Positions 34,144 to 45,110 of a DNA stretch of 64,000 nucleotides are shown here, piece after piece. The notes below the pieces were generated by a model. That model was not told the DNA's origin. It saw only the letters and a program-made list of their open reading frames with translations, and ran no database searches. Position 1 is the first letter of the stretch. Each line of letters opens with the position of its first letter. This DNA is from an uncultured Eubacteriales bacterium. GTDB lineage: Bacteria; Bacillota; Clostridia; Oscillospirales; Oscillospiraceae. Location of the stretch: positions 1-64,000 of the forward strand of contig URCB01000002.1 of assembly GCA_900546255.1 (NCBI GenBank), written 5' to 3'. The position numbers were made by a program, and so were the translations under genes.

Positions 34144-35418
34144 ATGAACATTCTCGTTGTGGGCGGCGGCGGCCGGGAGCACGCCATCATCAAGAGCCTG
34201 AAAAAGAGCCCCCGGGTCACCCAGATCTATGCCGCCCCCGGCAACGGCGGCATGGCCGCCGACGCCATTTGCACCGGCATTGGCGCCAAGGATCTGGACG
34301 CCATCACCGCCTTTGCCCAGGAAAATGCCATCGACTTTGCCGTGGTGGCGCCTGACGATCCCCTGGTCCTGGGGGCGGTGGACCGGCTGGAGGCCGTGGG
34401 CATTCCCTGCTTTGGCCCCAACAAGGCTGCCGCCATTCTGGAGGGCAGCAAGGTCTTTTCCAAGGACCTTATGAAGAAGTATCACATCCCCACGGCCCAG
34501 TACCAGGTCTTTGACGACATGGACCAGGCCCTGGAGTACCTGAAAACCGCCCCCATCCCCACGGTGGTCAAGGCCGACGGCCTGGCCCTGGGCAAGGGGG
34601 TCACCGTGGCCATGACCCGGCAGGAGGCGGAGGACGCCGTCCGTGCCTGCATGGAGGACAAGGTCTTCGGGGAGAGCGGCAGCCACATCGTCATCGAGGA
34701 GTTCCTCACCGGGCCTGAAGTCTCGGTCCTCTCCTTCACCGACGGCAAGGTGGTGGTGCCCATGGTCTCCTCCATGGACCACAAGCGCATCGGCGATGGG
34801 GACACCGGCCCCAACACCGGCGGCATGGGCACCGTGGCCCCCAACCCCTACTACACCGACGAGATCGCCCAGGTGTGCATGGACACCATCTTCCTGCCCA
34901 CCATGCGCGCCATGAACGCCGAGGGGCGCACCTTCAAGGGGTGCCTCTACTTCGGCCTCATGCTCACTGAGAAGGGGCCCAAAGTCATTGAATACAACTG
35001 CCGTTTCGGCGACCCGGAGACCCAGGTGGTCCTCCCCCTGCTGGAGAGCGACCTGCTCACCATCATGGAGGCCACCGCCAACGGCACCCTGGCCGAGACC
35101 GAGGTGAAGTTCCGGGACCAGCACGCCTGCTGCCTGGTGCTGGCCTCGGAGGGGTATCCCAAGAAGTACGAGACGGGATTCCCCATCACCATCCCCGCCG
35201 ACCTGGACGCGGAGGTCTTCGTGGCCGGGGCCAAGCTGGAGGACGGCGTGCTCAAAACCTCCGGCGGCCGGGTCCTGGGGGTTACGGCCCTGGGGAACAC
35301 TCTGAAGGAGGCCATCGACAAGGCCTACCAGGAGGGGGCCCGGGTCACCTTCCAGAACGCCTACTGCCGTAAGGACATCGGCGCCCGTGCACTGCGGGCG
35401 GAGGAAGAGGTAAAGTAA
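34144..35418 (+). CDS. purD: Phosphoribosylamine-glycine ligase
   Basis: The 424-residue ATP-grasp enzyme makes GAR from phosphoribosylamine and glycine. It starts MNILVVGGGGREHAI, has PTVVKADGLALGKGVTVA near residue 140 (ATP-grasp) and NTGGMGTVAPNPYY near 222. AAAAGGAGGA precedes ATG 34144. Its TAA is followed directly by the purL ATG with no spacer. Confidence 0.95.
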   Translation: MNILVVGGGGREHAIIKSLKKSPRVTQIYAAPGNGGMAADAICTGIGAKDLDAITAFAQENAIDFAVVAPDDPLVLGAVDRLEAVGIPCFGPNKAAAILEGSKVFSKDLMKKYHIPTAQYQVFDDMDQALEYLKTAPIPTVVKADGLALGKGVTVAMTRQEAEDAVRACMEDKVFGESGSHIVIEEFLTGPEVSVLSFTDGKVVVPMVSSMDHKRIGDGDTGPNTGGMGTVAPNPYYTDEIAQVCMDTIFLPTMRAMNAEGRTFKGCLYFGLMLTEKGPKVIEYNCRFGDPETQVVLPLLESDLLTIMEATANGTLAETEVKFRDQHACCLVLASEGYPKKYETGFPITIPADLDAEVFVAGAKLEDGVLKTSGGRVLGVTALGNTLKEAIDKAYQEGARVTFQNAYCRKDIGARALRAEEEVK

Positions 35419-38400
35419 ATGGTATATCGGGTATATGTAGAAAAACGGCCGGGCCTCACCGCCGAGGCCGACGCCCTGGCCAGCGACATCCGCACCCTGC
35501 TGGGGATCTCCTCCCTGAAGGGGCTGCGGCTGCTCAACCGCTACGATGTGGAGAACATCTCGCCGGAGCTCTTTGACCACAGCGTCCGGACCATCCTGTC
35601 TGAGCCCCAGCTGGACCTGGTGACGGACACCCTCCCGGAGGGGGGCATCCTCTTTGCCGTGGAGTACCTCCCCGGCCAGTTTGATCAGCGGGCGGATTCT
35701 GCCGCCCAGTGCATCCAGATCCTCTCCCAGGGGGAGCGCCCCCTGGTCCGCTCTGCCCGGGTCTACCACCTCACCGGGGACCTGACGGCGGAAGAGGTGG
35801 CTGCCATCAAGAAGTACCTCATCAACCCCGTGGAGTCTCGGGAGGCCTCGCTGGAGCCCTTTGACACCCTGGCCATGGATTACGCCATCCCCGAGACGGT
35901 GGCCACCCTCAACGGCTTCCGGGAGCTGGACGAGGACGGCCTGGCCGCCATGGTGGCCGACTACGGCCTGGCCATGGACCTGGATGACCTGCGTTTCTGC
36001 CGGGATTACTTCCGCTCTGAGGACCGGGACCCCACCATCACCGAGCTGCGGGTGATCGACACCTATTGGTCCGACCACTGCCGCCACACCACCTTCCTGA
36101 CCACCATCGATGCCGTGGAGTTCCAGAGCCCCATCCTCCAGCAGACCTATGAGGACTATCTGAACACCCGCAAGCGCCTGGGCCGCACCAAGCCGGTGAA
36201 CCTCATGGACATCGGCACCATTGTGGCCAAGTACCTGAAAAAGCAGGGGAAGATGCCCCACCTGGACGAGTCCGAGGAGGTCAACGCCTGCACGGTGAAG
36301 ATCAAGGTGGACACCGACCACGGCAAGGAGGACTGGCTCCTCCTCTTTAAGAACGAAACCCACAACCACCCCACGGAGATTGAGCCCTTCGGCGGCGCAG
36401 CCACCTGCGTGGGCGGCGCCATCCGGGACCCCCTCTCCGGCCGGTCCTATGTCTACTCCGCCATGCGCCTGACCGGCGCAGCCAACCCCCTCACCCCCAT
36501 TGAGGAGACCATGGCCGGTAAGCTCCCCCAGCGGACCATCGTCACCAAGGCGGCTGCGGGGTACTCCTCCTATGGCAACCAGATCGGCCTGGCCACCGGC
36601 CAGGTGGACGAGCTCTACCACCCCGGCTATGCCGCCAAGCGCATGGAGATCGGCGCGGTGATCGCCGCTGCCCCTGCCGCCAACGTCCGGCGGGAGCGGC
36701 CTGCCCCCGGGGATGTGGTGATTCTCCTGGGCGGCCGCACAGGCCGGGACGGCTGCGGCGGGGCCACCGGCTCCTCCAAGTCCCACACCACCGCCTCCCT
36801 GGAGACCTGCGGGGCGGAGGTGCAGAAGGGCAACGCCCCGGAGGAGCGGAAGCTCCAGCGCCTCTTCCGTAACCCCGAGGCCTCCCGCCTGATTAAGCGC
36901 TGCAACGACTTCGGCGCCGGCGGGGTCTCCGTGGCCATCGGCGAGCTGGCCGATGGCCTGGCCATCGACCTCAACCAGGTCCCCAAGAAGTACGAGGGCC
37001 TGGACGGCACCGAGCTTGCCATCAGCGAATCCCAGGAGCGGATGGCCGTGGTGGTGGAAGCCCAGGACGCTCCCCGGTTCATGGAACTGGCCGACCAGGA
37101 GAACCTGGAGGCCACGGTGGTGGCCACGGTCACCGACCAGGGCCGCCTCACCATGACCTGGAACGGCAACACCATCGTGGACATCGCCCGCGCCTTCCTG
37201 GACACCAACGGGGTGGAAAAGCACACCACCGCCATCACCGCCGCTCCGGAGTCCATCCTGAAGGACCAGGTGAAGGACTTCCGCCAGGGCTACCTGGATC
37301 TGGCAGCGGACCTGAACGTCTGCTCCAAGCGGGGCCTGTCGGAGCGGTTTGACTCCACCATCGGCCGGGGCACCGTCCTCATGCCCTTCGGTGGCAAGTA
37401 TCAGCTCACCCCCACCCAGGCCATGGTCAACAAGATCTCCCGGGAGGAAGGGGAGACCGACACCTGCTCCCTGATGGCCTGGGGCTATAACCCCTATATC
37501 ACCGAGAAGAGCCCCTACCACGGGGCCTACCTGGCGGTCATCGAGTCGGTGTCCAAACTGGTGGCCACCGGTGCCGATTTGAAGGAGACCTACCTGAGCT
37601 TCCAGGAGTACTTCCAGAAGCTGGGGAAGGATCCCCACCGCTGGGGCCAGCCTTTGGCCGCTCTACTGGGGGCCTACCGGGCCCAGAAGGAGTTGGAGAT
37701 CGCCGCCATCGGCGGCAAGGACTCCATGAGCGGCTCCTTCGAGGACCTGGACGTCCCCCCCACCTTGGTGTCCTTTGCCGTGACCACCGACAAGGTGAGC
37801 CGCATCCTCTCCCCCGAGTTCAAGGGGGCTGGCCATCCGGTGGTGTGGCTCTGCCCCGAGTACGGCCCGGACGGCCTGCCGGTGGCAGCCTCCCTGAAAA
37901 AGGTCTACCAGACGGTGAACCGTCTGGTGAAGAAGGGCAAGATCCTGGCCGCCTATACCCCCGGCTATGGCGGGGTGGCAGAGGGGATCTTGAAGATGTC
38001 CCTGGGCAACGGCATCGGCCTGGCCTTTGACCCCGGCTGCACCTTGGACGAACTCTTCTCCTATGCCTACGGCTCCTTCATCCTGGAGCTGACCGATAAT
38101 AAGGAAACCATCGGCCTGTCCCTGGGTACCACCACGGAGACCGGCGACCTCACCTGGAACGGCCAGACCCTCACCGCCCAGGAGCTGCTGGCGGCCTATG
38201 AGGGCAAGCTGGAGCCCATCTACCCCTGCAACATCCCCCAAGGCGAGGGGACCATCCCCACCCTGTCCTACGAGAGCGACAGCTGGAAGAAACCCCTCAT
38301 CAAGGCCCCCCAGCCCCGGGTGCTCATCCCCGTCTTCCCCGGCACCAACTGCGAGTATGACGCCGCCAAGGCCATGGCCCAGGCGGGGGCCGTGCCGGAA

Positions 38401-39108
38401 ATCGTGGTCATCAAGAACCTCACCGCAGGGGACATTGCCCAGTCCATGGACCTGGTGGCCCAGAAGCTGGCCCAGGCCCAGATGGTCTTCCTCCCCGGCG
38501 GCTTCTCCGGCGGCGACGAGCCCGACGGCTCGGCCAAGCTCATCACCTCCTTCTTCCGGGCAGAGAAGCTGAAGGACCAGGTCCACGACCTGCTGAAAAA
38601 CCGGGATGGCCTGATGCTGGGCATCTGCAACGGCTTCCAGGCCCTCATCAAACTGGGCCTGGTACCCTACGGGGAGATCGTCGACACCGACGAGCATTGC
38701 CCCACCCTCACCTTTAACACCATCGGCCGGCACCAGTCCCGCCTGGTACACACCCGGGTGGCCTCCAACAAGTCCCCCTGGCTCATGAACACCAAGCCCG
38801 GGGAGGTGTACACCGTGCCCATCTCCCACGGGGAGGGGCGGTTCCTGGCCTCCCAGGAACTGGTCCAGCAGCTGGCGGACAACGGGCAGATCGCCACCCA
38901 GTACGTGGACCTGGCAGGCAATCCCACCGCCGATGTCCACTTTAACCCCAACAACTCCGTCTGGGCCATCGAGGGTATCACCTCTCCCGACGGGCGGGTC
39001 CTGGGTAAGATGGGCCACAGCGAACGCACCGGCCCCGGCCTGTATCAGAACGTCCCCGGTGACTATGACATGAAGCTCTTCCGCTCGGCGGTGGAGTATT
39101 TCCTGTGA
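35419..39108 (+). CDS. purL: Phosphoribosylformylglycinamidine synthase, single-chain
   Basis: The 1229-residue protein fuses the PurS-like, synthetase and glutaminase parts that Bacillus encodes as purS, purL and purQ. The N-terminal PurS-like region is followed by two AIR-synthase-type halves (GGAATCVGGAIRDPLSGR near residue 320; GRDGCGGATGSSKSH near 445). The glutaminase domain starts near 970 (VLIPVFPGTNCEYD), with its nucleophile in LMLGICNGFQAL near 1072 and SHGEGRF near 1135. This clostridial/Bacteroides layout differs from the E. coli one. ATG directly follows the purD stop. Confidence 0.94.
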   Translation: MVYRVYVEKRPGLTAEADALASDIRTLLGISSLKGLRLLNRYDVENISPELFDHSVRTILSEPQLDLVTDTLPEGGILFAVEYLPGQFDQRADSAAQCIQILSQGERPLVRSARVYHLTGDLTAEEVAAIKKYLINPVESREASLEPFDTLAMDYAIPETVATLNGFRELDEDGLAAMVADYGLAMDLDDLRFCRDYFRSEDRDPTITELRVIDTYWSDHCRHTTFLTTIDAVEFQSPILQQTYEDYLNTRKRLGRTKPVNLMDIGTIVAKYLKKQGKMPHLDESEEVNACTVKIKVDTDHGKEDWLLLFKNETHNHPTEIEPFGGAATCVGGAIRDPLSGRSYVYSAMRLTGAANPLTPIEETMAGKLPQRTIVTKAAAGYSSYGNQIGLATGQVDELYHPGYAAKRMEIGAVIAAAPAANVRRERPAPGDVVILLGGRTGRDGCGGATGSSKSHTTASLETCGAEVQKGNAPEERKLQRLFRNPEASRLIKRCNDFGAGGVSVAIGELADGLAIDLNQVPKKYEGLDGTELAISESQERMAVVVEAQDAPRFMELADQENLEATVVATVTDQGRLTMTWNGNTIVDIARAFLDTNGVEKHTTAITAAPESILKDQVKDFRQGYLDLAADLNVCSKRGLSERFDSTIGRGTVLMPFGGKYQLTPTQAMVNKISREEGETDTCSLMAWGYNPYITEKSPYHGAYLAVIESVSKLVATGADLKETYLSFQEYFQKLGKDPHRWGQPLAALLGAYRAQKELEIAAIGGKDSMSGSFEDLDVPPTLVSFAVTTDKVSRILSPEFKGAGHPVVWLCPEYGPDGLPVAASLKKVYQTVNRLVKKGKILAAYTPGYGGVAEGILKMSLGNGIGLAFDPGCTLDELFSYAYGSFILELTDNKETIGLSLGTTTETGDLTWNGQTLTAQELLAAYEGKLEPIYPCNIPQGEGTIPTLSYESDSWKKPLIKAPQPRVLIPVFPGTNCEYDAAKAMAQAGAVPEIVVIKNLTAGDIAQSMDLVAQKLAQAQMVFLPGGFSGGDEPDGSAKLITSFFRAEKLKDQVHDLLKNRDGLMLGICNGFQALIKLGLVPYGEIVDTDEHCPTLTFNTIGRHQSRLVHTRVASNKSPWLMNTKPGEVYTVPISHGEGRFLASQELVQQLADNGQIATQYVDLAGNPTADVHFNPNNSVWAIEGITSPDGRVLGKMGHSERTGPGLYQNVPGDYDMKLFRSAVEYFL

Positions 39109-39129
39109 GAACGAAAGGAGGAGCCCCAC

Positions 39130-40635
39130 ATGGCTTATTACTATCCCGAACCCTCCCACACCTTCAGTGAGTATCTGTTGGTGCCGGGTTACACGTCTGA
39201 GGAGTGCATCCCGGACAACGTCTCCCTCAAGACCCCTCTGGTGAAGTATCGGAAGGGGGAGGAGGAGTGCCCCATCAGCCTGAACATCCCCCTGGTCTCC
39301 GCCATCATGCAGGCCGTGTCCAACGACACCCTGGCCGTGGCCCTGGCCAAGGAGGGGGGCCTGTCCTTCATCTACGGCTCCCAGTCCATCGCCGATGAGG
39401 CCGCCATGGTCCGCCGGGTGAAGAGCAGTAAGGCCGGCTTCGTCATCAGCGCCTCCAACCTCACCCCGGACCATACCCTGGCGGATGTGCTGGCCCTGAA
39501 GGAGAAGAACGGCTTCTCCACCGTGGCCATCACCGAGGATGCCACCCCCAACGGCAAGCTCCTGGGGCTGGTCACCAGCCGGGACTACCGGGTGACCCGG
39601 ATGAGCACCGACGTTCCCGTGCGGGACTTTATGACCCCCCGGGAAAAGCTCATCACCGCCCCTGCCTCCACCACCTTGAAGGAGGCCAACGACATCATTT
39701 GGGACAATAAGCTCAACGCCCTGCCGGTGGTGGACGACGAGGATCACCTGATGTACTTCGTCTTCCGCAAGGACTACTCCGAGCACAAGGAGCATCCCCT
39801 GGCCCTTCAGGACGCCGACAAGCGCTACCTGGTGGGGGCCGGCATCAACTCCAAGGACTACGAGGAGCGGGTGCCCGCCCTGGTGGAGGCCGGGGCCGAT
39901 ATCCTGTGCATCGACTCCTCCGAGGGATACTCCGTCTGGCAGAAAAAGACCATCGACTTCATCCGAGAGAAGTACGGCGACACCGTCAAGGTGGGCGCCG
40001 GCAACGTGGTGGACCGGGAGGGCTTCCGCTTCCTGGCCCGGGCCGGGGCCGACTTTGTGAAGGTAGGCATCGGCGGCGGCTCCATCTGCATCACCCGGGA
40101 GACCAAGGGCATCGGCCGCGGCCAGGCCTCTGCCCTCATCGAGGTGGCAGCGGCCCGGGATGAGTATTTCAAGGAGACCGGCGTCTATGTGCCCATCTGC
40201 TCCGACGGCGGCATCGTCTTTGACTTCCACATGACCCTGGCCCTGGCCATGGGGGCCGACTTCCTGATGCTGGGCCGGTACTTCGCCCGGTTCGACGAGA
40301 GCCCCACCAACAAACTCATGGTCAACGGCGCCTACGTGAAGGAATATTGGGGCGAGGGGTCTAACCGCGCCCGCAACTGGCAACGCTATGACCTGGGTGG
40401 TAAGAACGACCTGGCCTTTGAGGAAGGCGTGGACTCCTACGTGGCCTACGCCGGTTCCCTCCACGACAACGTGGAGAAGAGCCTGTACAAGGTCAAGTCC
40501 ACCATGTGCAACTGCGGCGTGATCACCATTCCCGACCTGCAGCAGAACGCCAAGCTCACCCTGGTCTCTGCCACCAGCATTGTGGAGGGCGGCTACCATG
40601 ACGTCACCCTCCGCACCACCAGCGGCGGCCAGTAA
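39130..40635 (+). CDS. guaB: IMP dehydrogenase
   Basis: The 501-residue enzyme oxidises IMP to XMP for GMP synthesis. It keeps the barrel, with the CBS pair inserted at about residues 95-215, [21 protein letters not shown] near 288, and the catalytic cysteine in [12 protein letters not shown] near 320. The flap ([13 protein letters not shown]) is divergent from typical bacterial GuaB, and the N-terminus [14 protein letters not shown] is unusual. AAAGGAGGAG precedes ATG. Its place after purL channels the operon output towards guanine nucleotides. Confidence 0.9.
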   Translation: MAYYYPEPSHTFSEYLLVPGYTSEECIPDNVSLKTPLVKYRKGEEECPISLNIPLVSAIMQAVSNDTLAVALAKEGGLSFIYGSQSIADEAAMVRRVKSSKAGFVISASNLTPDHTLADVLALKEKNGFSTVAITEDATPNGKLLGLVTSRDYRVTRMSTDVPVRDFMTPREKLITAPASTTLKEANDIIWDNKLNALPVVDDEDHLMYFVFRKDYSEHKEHPLALQDADKRYLVGAGINSKDYEERVPALVEAGADILCIDSSEGYSVWQKKTIDFIREKYGDTVKVGAGNVVDREGFRFLARAGADFVKVGIGGGSICITRETKGIGRGQASALIEVAAARDEYFKETGVYVPICSDGGIVFDFHMTLALAMGADFLMLGRYFARFDESPTNKLMVNGAYVKEYWGEGSNRARNWQRYDLGGKNDLAFEEGVDSYVAYAGSLHDNVEKSLYKVKSTMCNCGVITIPDLQQNAKLTLVSATSIVEGGYHDVTLRTTSGGQ

Positions 40636-40683
40636 GCCCATTGATCCAGCCAAGTTTTCCAGAAAAGAAAGGAGAGGATTCCC

Positions 40684-42351
40684 ATGCGGAGTGACATTGA
40701 GATCGCCCAGGCCTGCCCCATGCAGCACATTCGGGACATCGCCCGGGAGGCCGGCATTGCGGAGGAGTACCTGGAGCAGTACGGCAACTACAAAGCCAAG
40801 ATCGACACCAAGTTTTTCCAGGACCACCAGGGACCAGACGGCAAGCTGATCCTGGTCACCGCCATCACCCCCACCCCTGCCGGGGAGGGGAAGACCACCA
40901 CCACCGTGGGCCTGGCCGACGGCCTGCGAAAGATCGGCAAGAAATCCGTGGTGGCCCTGCGGGAGCCCTCTCTGGGCCCGGTTTTCGGCCTGAAGGGCGG
41001 GGCCGCCGGCGGCGGCTATGCCCAGGTGGTGCCTATGGAGGACATCAACCTCCACTTCACCGGGGACTTCCACGCCATTGGCGCAGCCAACAACCTGCTG
41101 GCCGCGATGCTGGACAACCACATCCAGCAGGGCAATTCCCTGGGCATTGACGTGAAGAAGATCACCTGGAAGCGCTGCGTGGACATGAACGACCGCCAGC
41201 TGCGCAACATTGTAGACGGCCTGGGCGGCCGGATGCAGGGCGTGCCCCGGGAGGACGGGTTCGACATCACCGTGGCCTCCGAGGTCATGGCGGTGCTTTG
41301 CCTGGCCACCTCCATCACCGATTTGAAGGAGCGGCTGAGCCGCATGGTGGTGGCCTACACCTACGATGACAAGCCCGTCACCGCTGGGGATCTGAAGGCC
41401 GCCGGGGCCATGACCGCCCTGCTGAAGGACGCGCTGAAACCCAACCTGGTCCAGACACTGGAGGGCACTCCTGCCCTCATCCACGGGGGCCCCTTTGCCA
41501 ACATCGCCCACGGCTGCAACTCCATCATGGCCACCAAGGCGGCCCTGAAACTGGGGGACTATGCGGTCACCGAGGCCGGCTTCGGCGCCGACCTGGGGGC
41601 GGAGAAATTCCTGGACATCAAGTGCCGCATGGCGGACATCCACCCCGACGCGGTGGTGGTGGTGGCCACGGTGCGGGCCCTGAAGCACCACGGCGGTGTC
41701 GCCAAGGCCGACCTGGGCACCGAGAACCTGGAAGCCCTGGAGAAGGGCCTGCCCAACCTCCTGCGCCATGTGGAGAACATCACCAAGGTCTTTGGCCTGC
41801 CCTGCGTGGTGGCCATCAACCGCTTCCCCCTGGACACCGAGGCAGAACTGGCCCTCATCGAGGCCAAGTGCAAGGAACTGGGGGTCAACGTGGCCCTCTC
41901 CGAGGTGTGGGCCAAGGGGGGCGAGGGCGGCCGTGCCCTGGCCGAGGAAGTGGTCCGCCTGTGTGAGCAGCCCAACCACTACCATCCCTCCTATGAGCTG
42001 GACACCACCATTGAGGAGAAGCTCCAGACCATTGTCACCAAGATCTACCACGGCAAGGACGTAGTTCTCACCTCCAACGCCAAGAAGCAGGCCAAGCAGC
42101 TGACGGACCAGGGCTACGGCACCTACCCCATCTGCATGGCAAAGACCCAGTACAGCTTCTCGGACAACGCCTCCCTCCTGGGAGCGCCGGAGGGCTTCAC
42201 CGTCACCGTGCGGAACCTGAAGGTTTCCGCTGGGGCCGGCTTTATCGTGGCCCTCACTGGGGAGATCCTCACCATGCCTGGCCTGCCCAAGGTTCCCGCC
42301 GCAGAGAAGATCGACGTGGACGAGAACGGACGGATCGAAGGCCTCTTCTAA
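40684..42351 (+). CDS. fhs: Formate-tetrahydrofolate ligase
   Basis: The 555-residue enzyme makes 10-formyl-THF from formate, THF and ATP. It has the nucleotide loop [17 protein letters not shown] near residue 63, [22 protein letters not shown] near 97 and the [14 protein letters not shown] stretch near 125. AAGGAGAGG precedes ATG 40684. As last gene of the ZTP-controlled operon it supplies the one-carbon donor for PurN and the AICAR transformylase, so the regulatory loop is closed within one transcript. Confidence 0.96.
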   Translation: MRSDIEIAQACPMQHIRDIAREAGIAEEYLEQYGNYKAKIDTKFFQDHQGPDGKLILVTAITPTPAGEGKTTTTVGLADGLRKIGKKSVVALREPSLGPVFGLKGGAAGGGYAQVVPMEDINLHFTGDFHAIGAANNLLAAMLDNHIQQGNSLGIDVKKITWKRCVDMNDRQLRNIVDGLGGRMQGVPREDGFDITVASEVMAVLCLATSITDLKERLSRMVVAYTYDDKPVTAGDLKAAGAMTALLKDALKPNLVQTLEGTPALIHGGPFANIAHGCNSIMATKAALKLGDYAVTEAGFGADLGAEKFLDIKCRMADIHPDAVVVVATVRALKHHGGVAKADLGTENLEALEKGLPNLLRHVENITKVFGLPCVVAINRFPLDTEAELALIEAKCKELGVNVALSEVWAKGGEGGRALAEEVVRLCEQPNHYHPSYELDTTIEEKLQTIVTKIYHGKDVVLTSNAKKQAKQLTDQGYGTYPICMAKTQYSFSDNASLLGAPEGFTVTVRNLKVSAGAGFIVALTGEILTMPGLPKVPAAEKIDVDENGRIEGLF

Positions 42352-42375
42352 ACACAACCTATTTGCGAAAGAAAC

Positions 42376-42416
42376 AACCGCACCGGCCCTGTTTGGGCCG
42401 GTGCGGTTGCAGTTTT
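42376..42416. terminator. Bidirectional terminator between fhs and tmcAL
   Basis: AACCGCACCGGCCC pairs with GGGCCGGTGCGGTT. A short T-rich tail follows on the plus strand. Confidence 0.75.
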
Positions 42417-42421
42417 GGGGG

Positions 42422-43612
42422 TTAAAGACGGATGGGATTCTGCGTATACTCATTCTTTCCAGGGGTTTGGCCAAACTTCTGGCGGCACAAATCGTAGAGG
42501 GCGGTGCACCGGGCCTCCAGCGCGAAGAGGCGGCGGGCCTCCTCCGGCAGGCGGGCAGCGTGGGCGGGCTTCACCAGAATGGGCAGGGAGGCGGCGGTCT
42601 TCATCTGCCTCAGGAGAATCTGCCCCCGTTGGGTGAAGCCCAGGACCCGAAGATAGGGGAGGGCAGCAGGCCGGTCCTCGGCTGTGAGCCCCAGGAAAGC
42701 CCACAAGACCAGCCGCCGAATCCGGGCCAGGGGATAGCGTTTGGTCTTGGCCAGGGCATAGAGCTGGGGCAGGGAAGTGGCCTCCTGGGCGGCGGCGAAG
42801 AGGCGGTGGTGCAGCCCCTCCCCGCTGTCAGGCAGCCGGGACCAGTCTTCCTCCGTCATGGTCCGCAGCCGGGCCAGCACCCCCCGACGCCCGAAGTCCA
42901 GCGCGGCGGGATCCTGCCGCAGGGTGGCCTCCTCTGGGGCGGTGAGGTATGGGGTGAGGGGGGCAGGGTCCCCGGCCAGGATCCTCTCCCGCAGGTAGCT
43001 GGCAGAGGCATGGGGGGAGGAGGGGGAAGGCCCCTCATCGTGCCCCGCCCCCTGGCGAGGGACGGTGTGAGGCCGCAGCGGGCTCTCCAAGGCACGCAGG
43101 GCGAGCAAGTACTCTACCCCTAAATTATTGTTGGGTCCCTGGAGACAGCGGGCAGCGTCCCCGAGAAGGGCCGTAGCGGCCTGCTGCCGGGCCACCGGGA
43201 AGGAGAGACCCTCTGCCAGCCCCTGGCGCAGCACTTCCTGCCAGGCAGGGGAGGCCAGGCAGTCCGCTGCGGCCTGCAAGGGGGGCAGCGCCCCCGCTTC
43301 GCTGCCGAAGCTCAAGGTGTCCACCACCCCGGTGGCGGTGAGCAGGCCCACCCCGCCCCGGGCAAAGGGTTCTGCCGAGGACACCGCCCAAGGGGTGGGC
43401 AGTTCCACCACCAGGTCCACCCCCTGGTGGAGGGCCAGGGCAGTCCGGGTCCACTTGTCTGCCAAGGCGGCCTCCCCCCGCTGGACCCAGTTGCCGCTCA
43501 TGGCACAGACCACGGCGCAGTCTGCGCCAAAGGCCTGGCGCACCGCCTGGATGTGGTGCCGGTGGCCGCTGTGAAAGGGGTTATATTCCGCGATGATGCC
43601 GATTGTATGCAT
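42422..43612 (-). CDS. tmcAL: tRNA(Met) cytidine acetate ligase (YlbM/TmcAL)
   Basis: The 396-residue protein belongs to the YlbM/TmcAL nucleotidyltransferase family, which acetylates the wobble cytidine of elongator tRNA-Met using acetate and ATP. The nucleotidyltransferase motif GIIAEYNPFHSGHRHHI lies at residues 4-20, and SGNWVQRGEAAL near 40 and GPNNNLGVEYLLAL near 155 are family landmarks. ATG 43612 begins MHTIGIIAEYN; the frame runs further upstream without support. It is divergent from ackA, another acetate-linked gene, across a 160-base gap. Confidence 0.88.
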   Translation of the reverse strand: MHTIGIIAEYNPFHSGHRHHIQAVRQAFGADCAVVCAMSGNWVQRGEAALADKWTRTALALHQGVDLVVELPTPWAVSSAEPFARGGVGLLTATGVVDTLSFGSEAGALPPLQAAADCLASPAWQEVLRQGLAEGLSFPVARQQAATALLGDAARCLQGPNNNLGVEYLLALRALESPLRPHTVPRQGAGHDEGPSPSSPHASASYLRERILAGDPAPLTPYLTAPEEATLRQDPAALDFGRRGVLARLRTMTEEDWSRLPDSGEGLHHRLFAAAQEATSLPQLYALAKTKRYPLARIRRLVLWAFLGLTAEDRPAALPYLRVLGFTQRGQILLRQMKTAASLPILVKPAHAARLPEEARRLFALEARCTALYDLCRQKFGQTPGKNEYTQNPIRL

Positions 43613-43659
43613 GGACCAACCACCCCTCGGAAAAATTTTGAAATTTGGGGAAAAAACAG

Positions 43660-43688
43660 TTGTCCTTTCCCGCAAAATGGGCTAATAT
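43660..43688 (+). promoter_or_regulatory. Promoter of ackA
   Basis: TTGTCC (43660-43665), 17-base spacer, TAATAT (43683-43688). Confidence 0.65.
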
Positions 43689-43773
43689 ATTCCTGTATGA
43701 ACTATTTTACCCCCTAGGGGGCAAACAAGCAAGAACCATCCCAAGGATTTACGAGTAAGGAGTGGAAAATACC

Positions 43774-45003
43774 ATGAAAATTTTGGTCATCAATGCAGGT
43801 AGCTCTTCCCTGAAGTATCAGCTGCTGGATCCCGATACCAAGGAAGTGCTGGCCAAGGGCCTGTGCGAGCGGATCGGCCTGGACGGCCACATCAAGCACA
43901 CCCCCACCGGTAAGGATGTCTATGACGCCGACCGTTATATGCCCGACCATGAGGCTGCCATCAAGCTGGTGATGGAAGTGCTCACCCACAACTACTACGG
44001 TGTCATCAAAGATATGTCTGAGATTGACGCAGTGGGCCACCGTGTGGTGCACGGCGGTGAGGAGTTCACCCATTCCGTGATCATCGACAAGAACGTGATG
44101 AAGGGCATCCGGGAGTGCATCCCCCTGGCCCCCCTCCACAACCCCGCCAACATCACCGGCATCGAGGCCTGCAAGGAAGTCATGCCCAACACCCCCATGG
44201 TGGCTGTGTTCGACACCGCCTTCCACCAGACCATGCCCCCCAAGGCTTACATCTACGCCGTGCCTTACCGCTGGTACACCGAGAACAAGGTCCGCCGCTA
44301 CGGCTTCCACGGCACCTCCCACCAGTACGTCACCGAGCGGGCCGCCGCCCTGCTGGGCCGCCCCATTGAGGAGCTGCGCATCGCCAGCCTCCACCTGGGC
44401 AACGGTGCCTCCACCTGCTCTGTGAAGTTCGGCAAGTCCATCGACACCTCCATGGGCTTCACTCCCCAGGACGGCCTGCCCATGGGCACCCGTGCCGGCG
44501 CCATCGACGCGGCCATCGTGGACTACATCGTGGACCAGCGGGGCAACTCCACCAAGCGCGTGGAGAGCGCCCTGAACAAGGAGTCCGGCGTGCTGGGCAT
44601 CTCCGGCATCTCCTCCGACTTCCGTGACCTGGAGGCCGCCGCTGCCGAGGGCAACGAGCGCGCCCAGCTGGCCATTGACGTCTTCTGCTACAAGGTCACC
44701 AAGCGCATCGGCTCCTGTGCCGCCGCCATGGGCGGCCTGGACGCCGTGGTCTTCACCGCCGGCGTGGGCGAGAACTCCCCCACCCTCCGCGCCCGGATCG
44801 TGGAGGGCCTGGAGTTCCTGGGCCTGAAGCTGGACCCCGAGAAGAACAAGGTCCGCGGCAAGGAGGCCATCATCTCCACCGACGACTCCCCCAACAAGAT
44901 CCTCATGATCCCCACCAACGAGGAGCTGATGATCGCCCTGGACACTGCCAAGCTGGTCCGTGCTGCAGAGGCGGAGAAGGCCCAGCCCGAGGAAGAGGCC
45001 TGA
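43774..45003 (+). CDS. ackA: Acetate kinase
   Basis: The 409-residue enzyme interconverts acetyl phosphate and acetate with ATP formation. It opens MKILVINAGSSSLKYQLL, has RVVHGGEEF near residue 90, FDTAFHQTMP near 148, and HLGNGAST near 208. ATG 43774 is preceded by AAGGAG. Codon use is biased to frequent codons, fitting a highly expressed fermentation gene. No pta lies beside it. It ends at a strong terminator. Confidence 0.96.
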   Translation: MKILVINAGSSSLKYQLLDPDTKEVLAKGLCERIGLDGHIKHTPTGKDVYDADRYMPDHEAAIKLVMEVLTHNYYGVIKDMSEIDAVGHRVVHGGEEFTHSVIIDKNVMKGIRECIPLAPLHNPANITGIEACKEVMPNTPMVAVFDTAFHQTMPPKAYIYAVPYRWYTENKVRRYGFHGTSHQYVTERAAALLGRPIEELRIASLHLGNGASTCSVKFGKSIDTSMGFTPQDGLPMGTRAGAIDAAIVDYIVDQRGNSTKRVESALNKESGVLGISGISSDFRDLEAAAAEGNERAQLAIDVFCYKVTKRIGSCAAAMGGLDAVVFTAGVGENSPTLRARIVEGLEFLGLKLDPEKNKVRGKEAIISTDDSPNKILMIPTNEELMIALDTAKLVRAAEAEKAQPEEEA

Positions 45004-45037
45004 GAGTCGATCCTTCTGTTTCCAACGATATAACCGC

Positions 45038-45073
45038 AAAAAAACCGGACCCGTCATGGGTCCGGTTTTTTAC
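45038..45073. terminator. Terminator between convergent ackA and P-type ATPase
   Basis: AAAAAAACCGGACCC pairs with GGGTCCGGTTTTTT; A and T runs on both sides make it bidirectional. Confidence 0.9.
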
Positions 45074-45110
45074 GGTGTTGGGAAGGGGGACGTGCCTCTC
45101 GTTGTGGTGC

